From NCBI GenBank assembly GCA_024516035.1, contig CM044955.1, positions 42,122,574 through 42,186,573 of the forward strand: DNA of 64,000 bases, written 5' to 3'. Position numbers and translations under genes: made by a program. The notes under the pieces were generated by a model. It had not been told where the DNA came from. It saw only the letters and a list, made by a program, of their open reading frames with translations, and did not search any database. Shown here one piece after another: positions 54,052-64,000 of the stretch (its first letter is position 1; every line of letters starts with the position of its first letter). This DNA comes from Bactericera cockerelli (taxonomy: Eukaryota > Arthropoda > Insecta > Hemiptera > Triozidae).

Positions 54052-54151
54052 NNNNNNNNNNNNNNNNNNNNNNNNNNNNNNNNNNNNNNNNNNNNNNNNN
54101 NNNNNNNNNNNNNNNNNNNNNNNNNNNNNNNNNNNNNNNNNNNNNNNNNNN
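54052..54151. other. Assembly gap of 100 Ns
   Basis: Exactly 100 Ns, the customary placeholder for a gap of unknown size. The right-hand contig begins inside the BEL/Pao element; the left-hand one ends in ordinary AT-rich sequence 750 bases after the last VAT1L exon seen. Confidence 0.99.
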
Positions 54152-57100
54152 TTATGTGATCACGCTGTCGTAGCGGCGTTAATCGTGATCTAGACATTAC
54201 AAAACTTAAACTGCATTCATCACCTAACGTGATTCTCAAGTACACTACTGCAGCGTATGCATCCAGCGATGCATCTGTAAAGCAATGAAGCTGATAACTA
54301 ATATTATTTGAATCTAATTCCCCAGGAGGTTTAACGAACTTTCTGGGCAACTCTACGTTTTCTACAGTCTTCAGAATTTGGACACATTTAGACCATTCTT
54401 CAAGACGCTTTTGAGCGATTACATCGTCCCATTTGCATTTATCTTTCCAGAGCTCTTGGTGAAGTAATCTAGCTGGTAGGGTTAATGGAGCAATGAATCC
54501 ACACGGATCAAACACAGAAGCAACTATGCGAGAGTGTCACGTTTTGTCGACACCGGCTTATCTAAACGGTTCACATCGACTGCAATTCTCAGAGTGTCGT
54601 CATTTCTGTTCCACTCTAAACCAAGGACAGAAATGGTCTCCTTCGAGCTTTTCTTTTCATCAGGTATCAAGTCCATAAAACTCTGACTGTTGGAGTTCCA
54701 TTCTCTAATATTCATCGACAACTCATTAAAAATTGAGTTTTCCAACTGAGAAAATTGCTTTAGCTTCTTCTAAGGTCTGTACACTACGCAAGAAATTGTC
54801 AACATAAAGACTGTCTGAAATCAGCTTTGCTTCAACGCTTCCTTGTCGACAAAGATGATACTTTAGCGTGGCAGCTAGAATGAAAGGACTGGACACAATA
54901 CCAAACGGCACGCGTGTGAAACGGAAGTGTATGATATTGTCTGGATTGACACCACCATGTGCGTCTTTCAACCACAGAAATCTAGTGACATCGCGATCTT
55001 CAAGTTGAAGTCCAACTTGTAAAAATGCTTTCTCGATATCTGCTACTAGGGCAATGTCGTATAATCTAAATAGCATGAGGAAACCAACTAAATCGTCCAA
55101 CATGCGCGGACCTTTGAAAAGGTAATCATTTAGACTGTGGCTACCACGTGTCTTGGCTGATGCATCGTAAACTACTCTAAGTTTTGTAGTTTTTTCCCTC
55201 TTGAATCACGCAATGATGAGGAAGATAATGCACTGGATGCGGCGGAAATCCGGCATGATGATCAACTACTTCTATGACTCCTAGTCGTAACTGATCTTGT
55301 AGGACCTGGTCGTAAAGTTCGAGGGTTTGATGATCAAGTCTCTTTACCAGACTAGTTAGACGTCCAGTAGCTAAGCCCAAATTCGGAGGGAGTTCAGCCG
55401 GATATTGTATCCACGGCCACTTTACATGATAACGCCCCTCTTTGAATATCGTTGTTCTGTTGAAGAAATCTATTATTTCATCTTGGTGCAGAATCTTGGG
55501 CGAGTCTCGGATTCCGATAGCTTCTAATTCCCACAGCTCTTTGATATTGTCATCATTAAGAGGTGGATCAGGTACTACAAACTGAGATGTGGAGTCATTA
55601 ACTCCTGACACATAGGTAAGAAAAGACAAAGTCCGATCAGGAAATTTGTCAAACTGTTGACCGCATACAATCCAACCTAGTTTGGACTGAACCAGATATA
55701 AACTATCTTGGACATGTTTTATTTGTCCTGTGACAAAGGAATAGTATTGATCACTTCCGATCAAAACATCAGCAGGCTTGTCAACCTCTGTATCACGGGC
55801 AATGTCTATATCAGAAAACTGCGTCTGAATTTGCTGTTTTAACACAAAGTTGGATGCAAGGGGTCCCGTTATTTTGGGCACCGCATAGGCTGAGATTTCT
55901 AGTACTGAATCATTTTTTAAATCTATCTTGATAGGCACAAGAGAAGTCTTGAACGTCTTCGGTTTCATACAACCAAATGTGTAAACGGTCAAATCTATTT
56001 CATTGGCCGAATCCTCATCAGAAAACATCAATAGCTTGGCTAAAGAGTTTGTTACATAACTCCTCTGACTACCTGTATCAAATATGATACGAATGTTCTT
56101 CTCTCCCTCTGTTGTCTTTGCGCAAGCAACAGCTGTAGGGAGAATTGCCTCATGTCATGCTAAGGCAAGCATGTTGTTCGTTTGGGTCATGTGATTAGGA
56201 CAAATGCTCCTGTTGTGTTCTCCATAGACATCGCAATGGAAACATTTACGTTTGTAGGTACAATTTTCTGCCATATGACCACTACGTAAACATATGAAAC
56301 ATAACTTCTCTTTGAGCAAGATACGTTTCCGCGTATCAAGGGTTGACGCTTCTTTGCACTCGTCATTGTAATGGTCTGCTTTACAGTAAACGCACTCTAG
56401 CTTCTTTCTCTTTGGCATAGGTGACAGCTTTCTGTCATTACGTCGCTTATTCGACTGTGAATGACTTGAAAGTTTTGTGGTAGAAACAAATGGATGAGAT
56501 TTGTTTTGAGCTAGAGAATGTCTGGAGCTGGATATTTGTCGCTGTCGGTGTTCACTACGACCACCTTTGCGAGGATTTTTATCAAATCCTTTGGATATGA
56601 ATTTGCGAGTTTCAACTGATGCGACTAATGCATCGGTCGTAAATGCATCTCTATTTTCCGACTGAATGTCGACTGAACCACCCATGGAAAAGGAATTTTC
56701 TCTCGCGGAGAGTATTTTCTCTAATGACTCTCGCAACGTCTTTACGGAGTATCCTTGAGTTTCCATATCCATCCTCAATTCATATATTATCTCATGAGGG
56801 AATTTTTCCATGATTGTGGTTCGAAGCTGATTGTGATTTACATCTTCACCTAAGATTTCCAGCGTTCGCAAGTGTCGTTCAAATGTATCAAGAACACGTC
56901 GACAATCAACTGTCGTATTCTTTGCCAGGGGAACTCGACCTAGTGCCGCATAATGCGCGTCTACAATCAGGTTGGGTTTACCAAATCTCTCGTTCAGTTT
57001 TTGAACAGCAACTTTGTAGTTTGCGTTCGTCAACTCTAAACCATGAATTGCTTGTTTTGCGCTACCTTCCAGGCAACCCACAAGATATGCTAATTTATCT

Positions 57101-57609
57101 CCTTCAGGAATGTCAGTCCTACGGTCTACAACTGACGTGAATCTGTCCCAAAATTCTGTCCATTTGAGGATGTCTCCACTAAAGCTAGCTAATTGGAGTT
57201 TGGGAAGATGACTTCCTGAGAAAGTACTAGTGGATGGTTGGCTAGCAGTTGGTTCAACGTGTGAAACCTGTGTCGAGGTTTTGAGATATACATCTAGCTC
57301 AACTAGAAGATCTTCAGACTCTATTTGTAACTGATTTACTGCATCAATTTGGGAGGTCAGTTCATCCCCGGCAGATCCGGTTGGAGTGTTGCTAATAGCA
57401 GTGTATACTTCTTGAACAAGTCGTTCATTTGATTTTCTCAACTTCTCAACTTCAATAACTGCTGCTTGTTTGGGAGTGTCACCCGACGACAAGCTTTCTT
57501 TAATCTGCTTGCATGCTGTCATGCACTTGGTCACATGTTCGGCTAGAGACGAAAGCCTTCTGGCCAACAAAACACTATCCATCTTGGGTTTTCTGTAAAA
57601 GTCTTTCAA
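54152..57609 (-). mobile_element. BEL/Pao LTR retrotransposon, gag-pro-RT-RNase H part, decayed
   Basis: Gag runs from 57609 to 56155 and carries three CCHC-type zinc knuckles (CX2CX3HX4C, CX2CX4HX4C, CX2CX5HX4C) near its end. After one in-frame TGA (56155-56157) the same frame continues into an aspartic protease with D-T-G at 56079-56071, then the linker that precedes RT. Reverse transcriptase motifs follow (VADIEKAFLQV, RFTRVPFG-VSSPF), but the catalytic box reads Y-V-D-N at 54806-54795. The start of RNase H (CFTDAS) lies near 54280-54265. The 100-N gap then cuts the element, so integrase and the 3' LTR are absent. Frame changes occur near 55180, 54730 and 54520, the first in an A-run. I could not delimit an LTR. 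The structure is that of the BEL/Pao group, and this copy looks non-functional as assembled. Confidence 0.88.
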
Positions 57610-57875
57610 TTTTTAACTTTGAACTATAGGACCTGAAACATACAGAAACAAAGTGCTTGCAGAGCTCTCACCAGAGCTCCCAAGCACCGGATTCGACTAT
57701 GTAGGACAACATCTGTGAAGGTTGCCCCGCACCTCCACCATGTAGTAAATGCCACCATTTACCAAACCAAGTATGGGATCAAGTTAATTTGTCTAAGGGG
57801 GTGAAACAGAATGTTGTCCTCCTTAGTCGCTATAAATCCAGTTGTGATGGACCTCTATTACTAAGTCCAACTGTG

Positions 57876-57980
57876 GGACCTATGTCCATGTAAGGACCTA
57901 TGTCCCTGTAAGGACCTATGTCCCTGTATGGACCTATGTCCCTGTATGGACCTATGTCCATGTATGGACCTATGTCCTCT
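57876..57980 (+). repeat. 18-bp tandem repeat
   Basis: Five to six units of GACCTATGTCCCTGTATG with small changes. It ends in a perfect inverted repeat CCCATGATAGAA...TTCTATCATGGG (57981-58010). Confidence 0.85.
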
Positions 57981-58100
57981 CCCATGATAGAACCTATATT
58001 CTATCATGGGTTTTAGGGCCTATGCCCCAGACGTTCTCCAACCTCCCCTTACAACCGTCCCTGTCCTCCTAAGTCGAACCCTATGGTCCAGGACTATAAG

Positions 58101-58880
58101 TGGCGCCCTATGGCCCACATCTATACTAAGTGGCGCCCTATGGCCCACATCTATACTTAGTGGCGCCCTACGGCCCACGTCTATACTAAGTGGCACCCCA
58201 CGGCCCACGACTATACTATGTGGCACCCCACGGCCCACGACTATACTATGTGGCACCCCACGGCCCACGGCTATACTATGTGGCACCCCACGGCCCACGA
58301 CTATACTATGTGGCACCCCACGGCCCACGTCTATACTATGTGGCACCCCACGGCCCACGGCTATACTATGTGGCACCCCACGGCCCACGACTATACTATG
58401 TGGCACCCCACGGCCCACGTCTATACTATGTGGCACCCCACGGCCCACGGCTATACTATGTGGCACCCACGGCCCACGGCTATACTATGTGGCACCCCAC
58501 GGCCCACGTCTATACTATGTGGCACCCCACGGCCCACGGCTATACTATGTGGCACCCCACGGCCCACGTCTATACTATGTGGCACCCCACGGCCCACGTC
58601 TATACTATGTGGCACCCCACGGCCCACGGCTATACTATGTGGCACCCCACGGCCCACGGCTATACTATGTGGCACCCCACGGCCCACGGCTATACTATGT
58701 GGCACCCCACGGCCCACGTCTATACTATGTGGCACCCCTCGGCCCACGGCTATACTATGTGGCACCCCTCGGCCCACGGCTATACTATGTGGCACCCCAC
58801 GGCCCACGGCTATACTATGTGGCACCCCACGGCCCACGGCTATACTATGTGGCACCCCGCGGCCCACGTCTATACTATGC
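58101..58880 (+). repeat. 30-bp minisatellite, about 26 units
   Basis: Unit TGGCACCCCACGGCCCACG + N + CTATACTATG. Base N is A, G or T between units. The first three units are diverged (GCGCCCTA, TACTAAG). One C is missing at about 58469, which moves the frame. Because 30 is a multiple of 3, long frames stay open on both strands (PHGPRLYYVA, PRPTAILCGT and so on); I treat these as artefacts. Confidence 0.92.
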
Positions 58881-60429
58881 ACACTGACAGACAGACTATG
58901 TATTTCGCCCTTGGCGACAGGTATCTGGTACTGTTCCCATTAAATTCAGAATGAAATTCCCATCCTCACTATCTCAAATCAGGACAGGGGTTTTTCATGA
59001 ACCAGTTATAACATATAAAAAAATATTGTAAGTTTAGAAGAAGTATTAAGTGTTGCAAATTTAGACAGTTTTTTTACTTGTAATAAGTACATTTTTTACT
59101 ATAATGTGTTCATTAATTTTAATTTTTAAAACAGTAGCTTGTATTATTCAAGATTTGACTACTCCCCGTAATCTAAAGATTTTGGTTCATTTTTGTTGTT
59201 GTGAAACAGATAATTCTCCTTCTTTAGAAAATATGAGGCTGACATGTGTATACACAGCCTTTATCAGGCTGGGTGAGGTTAATGTGGCTACCTGGTACTA
59301 TTCCCAGTAAATTCAGAATAAAATGGCCCAACCCAGGCTCGGTGAGCTTAATGTGGGTAACAGGTTTGTGAGTTTCCTGCAAATGAGGGTAAAACCTCGG
59401 TCATGATATGACTATGCAATTGAGGTTAAACCCACTTTAATCAAACAAAAAAAAAATCTGGAAGACTGTTCTTTTTTTTATGAATGCCATATTATAGTCA
59501 AAATTCTCTCTGGGTTCTATTTCCTAATTTCATCTCTAATAATCTCAACTTCTGTTCTGGTAGTCTTTGTCTTCGGGCAGCCTGCTGCTGGGCAGGAAGA
59601 TGGCATTTCAGCACATCTCTCTCTTAATTACCTATATGTATAATAGATTTAGATTAATTAAGTCCACTTGGCTTAATTTATCTGCTGATTCTATGTATTA
59701 TATTCTGTTTGTTTCATGTTTTTGTTTGTTACATATTTTTGCTTTTAATTCTTTTACCATGAAAATGGAAAAATATAAAACTGAAAAACACAAATTGTCT
59801 TCTTATTCATTAATGTTAGCATTTCATCAACAGCTTTTCATCATTGTAGAACCAAATTGCCTTGAAATAGTATATTTTTCATCAAATCCAAATTAATTTT
59901 AAAAATTTCCTGTGAAATCACAATTTTCAATTTTTTCCGGGCAATGGCGGTGGTATGAAATTCAATATGGAGCCCCTTAATTATTAAGTAGGTATTCAAT
60001 TTCCAAAACCTTGTAAAAATAAGCTTAATAAAATGCTCAGGGGGAGGAAATAGTAAGCTTATAAAAGTGTTTCTAAAATGTTAAGCCTTGTCAAAATAAG
60101 CTTTATAAAATGTTTGAATCTTGTCAAAATAAGTGTTTTTAAAATCTTTTTAAACACTTTCTGTGCCGTCTGGGTAGTCTGCTGTGACTAAAGATAGAGA
60201 TACTTTTAAGATGTGAACTTATGTGATACTTTTATTTTCATGTCAATTTTTTTTCTAATGTTTCTAAATTGATTGCATAAATATATTGATACCTTAGATT
60301 CCTTGGGTCAAATAAGCATGGATTATCTCTATCAACTAGGGGTCAGAAATGGACCCTAACTGAGTTAGAACTGACTTAAACTCGAAAAATTAATATTAAA
60401 AATTGAATTCGTATCCTATGTCCTATACA

Positions 60430-60600
60430 TATGTCCTAACTAAAGGGCGGGGTTATTGGTTATTGCCTATGGCAATCTCTTTATTCCAATTGTTTCTAGT
60501 CTCTTATTGGGATTTTTCATTCTTTAAGGTGTATTCTTCTTTTATTTTTGTTTTGTTCTTAATTATTTTATTTTAAATTTCACAATAATAAAAATGTTCT
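60430..60600 (-). mobile_element. Non-LTR retroposon 3' tail (stem-loop family)
   Basis: Minus-strand copy with GTCCTAACTAAAGGGCGGGG. It has a small internal duplication (GGTTATTGGTTATTGCC) not seen in the other copies. Confidence 0.7.
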
Positions 60601-60682
60601 ATTATAAAAATGTATCGTATTATTTTTAGGTGGTTTTACAGCTAAAATTCCCAGGGTATTTAAAACGGTCTGTGGTCTAGAA

Positions 60683-60990
60683 GAGACAGTCCCCGAGAAT
60701 GTTCTCGGAGACGGTTCCGAGAAGGCTCGGAGACAGTCCCCGAGAATGTTCTCGGAGACGGTTCCGAGAAGGCTCGGAGACGGTCCCCGAGAATGATCTC
60801 GGAGACAGTTCCCGAGACCGATCTTGGAGCAATCTCGAGCACCAGCAATCGACGCTACGGTGCGGACGTAGACTGTCCCGGAGCAGTCTCCGAATGGTCT
60901 CCTAGGTGTCTCCGATATCATTTTTTGGGATCCGAGACAGGACGATACAATCTCGTTCCTAGATCTCGGAGATGGTTCCGAGACTGTTTT
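60683..60990 (+). repeat. 47-bp tandem repeat rich in CTCGGAGAC
   Basis: Units start at 60683, 60730 and 60777 with period 47, each holding the perfect hairpin CCGAGAA-TG-TTCTCGG or a close variant. A degenerate tail continues to about 60990 with inverted GTCTCCGA copies. Confidence 0.8.
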
Positions 60991-61395
60991 TTGTTTAAGG
61001 GGATAAGCAAACTACCCACATTGACCTCACCCAGCTTGGGTTGGGCTGGGAATTCCGAGCATCACGAGGGCAAGTGTTCAAATATGAATGGTCATCCATC
61101 CAATTCCTTACCTTATATTGGTGTATTCAACGTGGCCTTTTTTTAGGATATAACAAAATTTATTAATAAAAAATCTATCTACTTTTCTATCCTTTATTAA
61201 GTCTAGAGGTACATGTCAACATGAGGTATGAACAAAATGGATATACACAACAAATCAAGAATCTAATCTAATTTATTAATCAAGAATCTATCTACTTTTC
61301 TATTCTTTATTAAGTCTAGAGGTACATATCAAAATGAGGTATGAACAAAAAGGACATACACAACAAATCTAATCTTCATTTTACTTTAATTTCAG

Positions 61396-63721
61396 CAAAA
61401 ATCCAAAATTCTACTGAAGAAGGGAAAGGACGACTCTGAAGAAAAATTGGACGTGTACCTGAAGAAGAGCTCGATATGCAGACCCCCTGATCAGTTGGAC
61501 TTGACTGACAAGGTAACTAACAAGTTGTTGTTGTAGCCAGCTTGGCTACAGCTGGAGGTTTGAGTGATGGTCTCCAGTCAACTTTCTTTCAAAGTTGGCT
61601 CGTCCTGAACCACATATTTCTATGTGCGATCAACCATCATGAGGACATAGACTTTTCTTTATAAGCCATTAAACCCTTAGGAAACTGCAAGCTAGCCTGG
61701 CTTGTAAGGGTTGGCTAGTCAGTTCTCTATGTATAGTCCTCTAGCGAGATCTCTAACTAACAAGTGCTAGAAAATACTTTCTTCTGCATATCTAGAGACC
61801 AAGAACTAAAGCTTGTATAAAATTTCAGCTTAAATCTGATGTATGGGCAATAGGGATTCAGTTGATACGAGTAGTTAGTCAATTATTTAAAAGGTTCAGT
61901 TTTTATAAGGTCTTGGGGTATTGTTTCTTTTTCTACTGATGTACTACTGTAAACTTATAGTAATTTTTTCCAAAAACCGAACCCAAGAACAAGGATCACG
62001 GATTATAAACACATAGTGATATGTATCTACACCCCCAAGTCCCAGCTATCGAGAAAGGCCCTACCAACTATGAGATCGGGAGAATGGGATTTGGCGAACC
62101 CACTAAAAACAACCCCTCGTTGAACCAAGGTAGAAAATCTGGGAACTATAATAGTGCATCCAGATAGTCTACCTTGTGACAATTCTTTACCTAATACTTT
62201 CCATGTTCTATCATCCCCTCCTAGGAGCTAGAAGAAGAGGTGGTGAAGACCCTCGCCTCCGTCAACCCCAGCTGCCCGACAGCCTGGTGGAGTTCAACTT
62301 CCGCCACAACGAGTACGAGCTGCTCGCGGAGGTGTCCCACCTGATAGAGGTGATCAGTGTGGAGGGGCACCTCCTGCACAAGGACTCGCCCGAGGCGAGG
62401 AAGCAACTCAACCTGGACGATGAGGAAGAAGGTGAGATGGAGTGAGAGAAGAAATGAGATGATGCCGACCTCCGTGGCTCAGTGGTTAAGAGCATTGGTT
62501 ACTGACCCGGAGGTTGCGGGTTCGAATCCCGGCCGCGGCGGAAATTTCTGACCGAAATTTTCCGTTTCCAGAATGGCATGGATGTAAAGGTAAAGTGCCC
62601 TGAAGTAATGCGAAAGCGGTTCCGGGGCACACTTGCCTTTAAAAAAAAAAAAATGAAATGAAGAAATGGGAGAAGATAAAAAAAATGAAGAAGAAAAATG
62701 GGGTTCGGTGGACTCGAGGTTCACTACATATTCTATTTTGTTTTGTTTTTTTAACATGTCCTATTTTGTTGAATGTATGTATGTAGTTGACCAATATAGT
62801 GTAAAATAATAATAATAATAATGATAAGAGTGGAAGGAGTAAGTAAAACGAAGTCCCTTCATGAGAGGAGTAGCAGTACATGTGAAGAAATGAGTATGTG
62901 AGTGAGTGAGTTTTTTTACATACGTCATGATTACTTCCCTGCTCACTTAGGCTGAATTAAGAGAATAGGTACCAATAGTACTTATGAAGTTACGGACATA
63001 GCTTCTCACTTCCTTTTGAGATAGATTAATCGCTTGCAATGTCCAGGTCCTCGTTCCAGAACTCTCTGACTCTCAAAATCCTCAAATGTACCTTTCAACC
63101 ATCATACAACGCACTTTGATTGGTTAATTTTGAACGAAAAAAGTCAATCTCATAATCCCCAAAACTCCCTTTCAACCATCACACAACGCACTCTGATTGG
63201 TTAATTTTTTTGACCGTTGAAATTAAAATTTGGAAGATTTGAGAGTGGTTTCTGGAACGAGGGTCAGATCCCTTTCGTCATGGATGGGTTTCATCTGCCT
63301 TTTTCTTGAGTTGAAAACTTGCACTTTTCAAAATCTCCTTGACGGTGACCTTTCTCTTTCTTGCCTTCCAGAGATCAGCAAAGAGGAGGATCGTCGTTCC
63401 AGCGACACTCTAGACGTCAAAACCAAGGAGAAGAAAAAGAAGAAAAGCATCGAGAAAAGTGTCGACATCAGTGAGGAAACGGACGAGACAGTAGAGGAAG
63501 AACAGAAGGAGGAGGAGGAGGAGGGCGAGGAGGATGGGAGTGGAGGGGAGGAGGAGGAGGAGGATGGGAAGGAAGAGGACAAGGAATGCGTGGAGGAGGA
63601 AGAGGAGGTGGAGCAGGTCGAAGAGGAGGAGGACAAGGGGAAGAAGGGGAAAATGAAGAAGTTGATGAACCAGTTCAACTTCTGTGAGCGAGGATCGCTG
63701 ACGTATAACAATCCATATAGA
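61396..63721 (+). CDS. DNAI1: Axonemal dynein intermediate chain 1, 5' exons
   Basis: Three exons: 61396-61512 (phase 0 at both ends; contains RPPDQLDLTD, matching the vertebrate RPPDQLELTD), 62225-62431 and 63372-63721. The third encodes a lysine-rich then very acidic linker and ends in NQFNF...YNNPYR before donor GTAAGT. Exon 62225-62431 begins ELEEEVVKTLASVNP in the expected frame but continues (DSLVEFNFRHNEYELL) in the next frame, so one base is missing near 62273-62280. With that base restored the downstream phase fits exactly. The third exon is identical to positions 1-193, so it overlaps the gene part at the start of the window. From 61396 the joined exons give about 729 residues, against about 700 in human. 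No initiator-ATG exon was recognised upstream. The protein is predicted to act in the outer dynein arm. Confidence 0.88.
61525..61757 (+). repeat. Dispersed repeat, uninterrupted copy
   Basis: Shares GTTGTTGTTGTAGCCAGC, TTGGCTCG, ACACATATTTCTA, GAAACTGCAAGCTAGCC and TAGTCCTCTAGCGAGA with 44150-44468 plus 46124-46140. It begins about 12 bases after the donor of DNAI1 exon 61396-61512. Confidence 0.7.
61758..62224 (+). other. Rest of DNAI1 intron before exon 62225
   Basis: Ordinary intronic sequence with an AG acceptor at 62223-62224. A low-repeat stretch 61975-62165 looks like a fragment of an unidentified dispersed repeat. Confidence 0.6.
62464..62653 (+). mobile_element. tRNA-derived SINE family E
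   Basis: Head CGACCTCCGTGGCTCAGTGG (A box) and GCGGGTTCGAATCCCGG (B box). The body has GAAATTTCTGACCGAAATTT and GCGGTTCCGGGGCACACTTG, ending in a 12-A tail. It starts about 30 bases after the donor of DNAI1 exon 62225-62431. Confidence 0.82.
63051..63262. mobile_element. MITE with CTCGTTCCAGAA ends
   Basis: The ends CTCGTTCCAGAAC and GTTTCTGGAACGAG are inverted. The inside contains two copies of CAACGCACT(T/C)TGATTGGTTAAT. It is related to 33687-33866 and lies 109 bases before DNAI1 exon 63372. Confidence 0.6.
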
Positions 63722-64000
63722 GTAAGTACTCGCGGTTATTTCAGATCCAAAGTCGAAATCTATCCACCAGTTTATTTACGATAAACTGGTGTAAATACTC
63801 GTACCTGCCTAAGCACAATATGATGACTTTTACGGCGTCAGAGATAGGAGTTACTTATAATTTACCAATCTCTTTTGGTTTCGGACCTTACATGTTGTTG
63901 CATGATACAGTCATAACAGTGCAAAATCAATTTTAATGTAGGTGAGTGATATATGAAGATGGGGTAGACACGTGGTAAAGGGATTGAAATATCAATGTTG
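63529..64000 (+). repeat. Terminal duplication, right copy
   Basis: Same sequence as 1-472. Here the DNAI1 exon is complete on its 5' side (acceptor at 63371), so this copy joins the 5' exons to the exon that opens the window. Confidence 0.97.

Larger units (their letters stand above)
58881..61395. other. Region upstream of the first DNAI1 exon seen
   Basis: Contains SINE C-like 3' pieces (59270-59450; 61020-61080 reversed), the retroposon tail at 60430 and the 47-bp repeats. The initiator exon of DNAI1 should lie here or in missing sequence; I could not identify it. Confidence 0.6.

Noticed and set aside
58006..58954. Large open frames on both strands (up to 293 codons)
   Set aside because: Product of the 30-bp minisatellite, whose length is a multiple of 3 and whose unit lacks stops in several frames.
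62464..62537. Functional tRNA gene
   Set aside because: A and B boxes are good, but the acceptor stem does not pair and an A-tailed SINE body follows.
63230..63371. Upstream in-frame extension of the DNAI1 exon (frame open from 63230)
   Set aside because: It overlaps the MITE, has no family similarity, and a good acceptor at 63371 fits the phase of the previous exon.

Overview
The window is nuclear DNA from a eukaryote, most likely an arthropod and probably an insect. It is AT-rich and has long introns with GT-AG borders, several tRNA-derived SINE families, TIR transposons, a BEL/Pao LTR retrotransposon and about 15.5 kb of a 289-bp satellite. I cannot name the species. A run of exactly 100 Ns (54052-54151) shows that this is a scaffold made of at least two contigs.

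Three host genes can be rebuilt exon by exon with consistent splice phases. (1) DNAI1, an axonemal dynein intermediate chain (+), is split over the window. Its 5' exons lie at 61396-63721 and its middle and 3' exons at 1-25237. The exon at 63372-63721 is present again as the first 193 bases. (2) A fukutin-related protein gene (FKRP, -) has three exons, 26701-29335, encodes 520 residues and is complete. (3) VAT1L, a zinc-binding-dehydrogenase-like membrane-trafficking protein (+), has six exons over 37492-53303 and lacks its last exon(s). DNAI1 and FKRP converge at their 3' ends; FKRP and VAT1L diverge across about 8.2 kb.

DNAI1 has a 19.9-kb intron (2649-22543) filled mostly by the satellite. 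About 13 monomers lie in one orientation (about 3985-7782) and about 40 in the opposite orientation (about 9893-21570), separated by a 2.1-kb spacer. One pre-mRNA would therefore carry both strands of the satellite and could fold into kilobase-long dsRNA. This is the most interesting biological lead in the window. VAT1L intron 1 holds a second dsRNA-capable structure, a 1.65-kb near-perfect foldback element, plus long purine and pyrimidine tracts.

Between FKRP and VAT1L lies a 1,654-bp element with 33-bp perfect TIRs and a 5-bp target duplication (CGACT), resembling a non-autonomous Transib. From 54152 to 57609 (-) there is a decayed BEL/Pao element cut by the gap. It is followed by an 18-bp repeat, a palindrome and a 26-copy 30-bp minisatellite. 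The repeats suggest repeated retroposition and TIR-element activity, often right next to splice acceptors.

The last 472 bases (63529-64000) are identical to the first 472. Together with the split DNAI1, the truncated VAT1L and a contig break inside a transposon, this suggests that the two contigs overlap and were scaffolded in the wrong order. A 63.5-kb tandem duplication or a circular molecule would be the biological alternatives. Two single-base deletions in conserved exons and indel-rich satellite blocks look like consensus errors.
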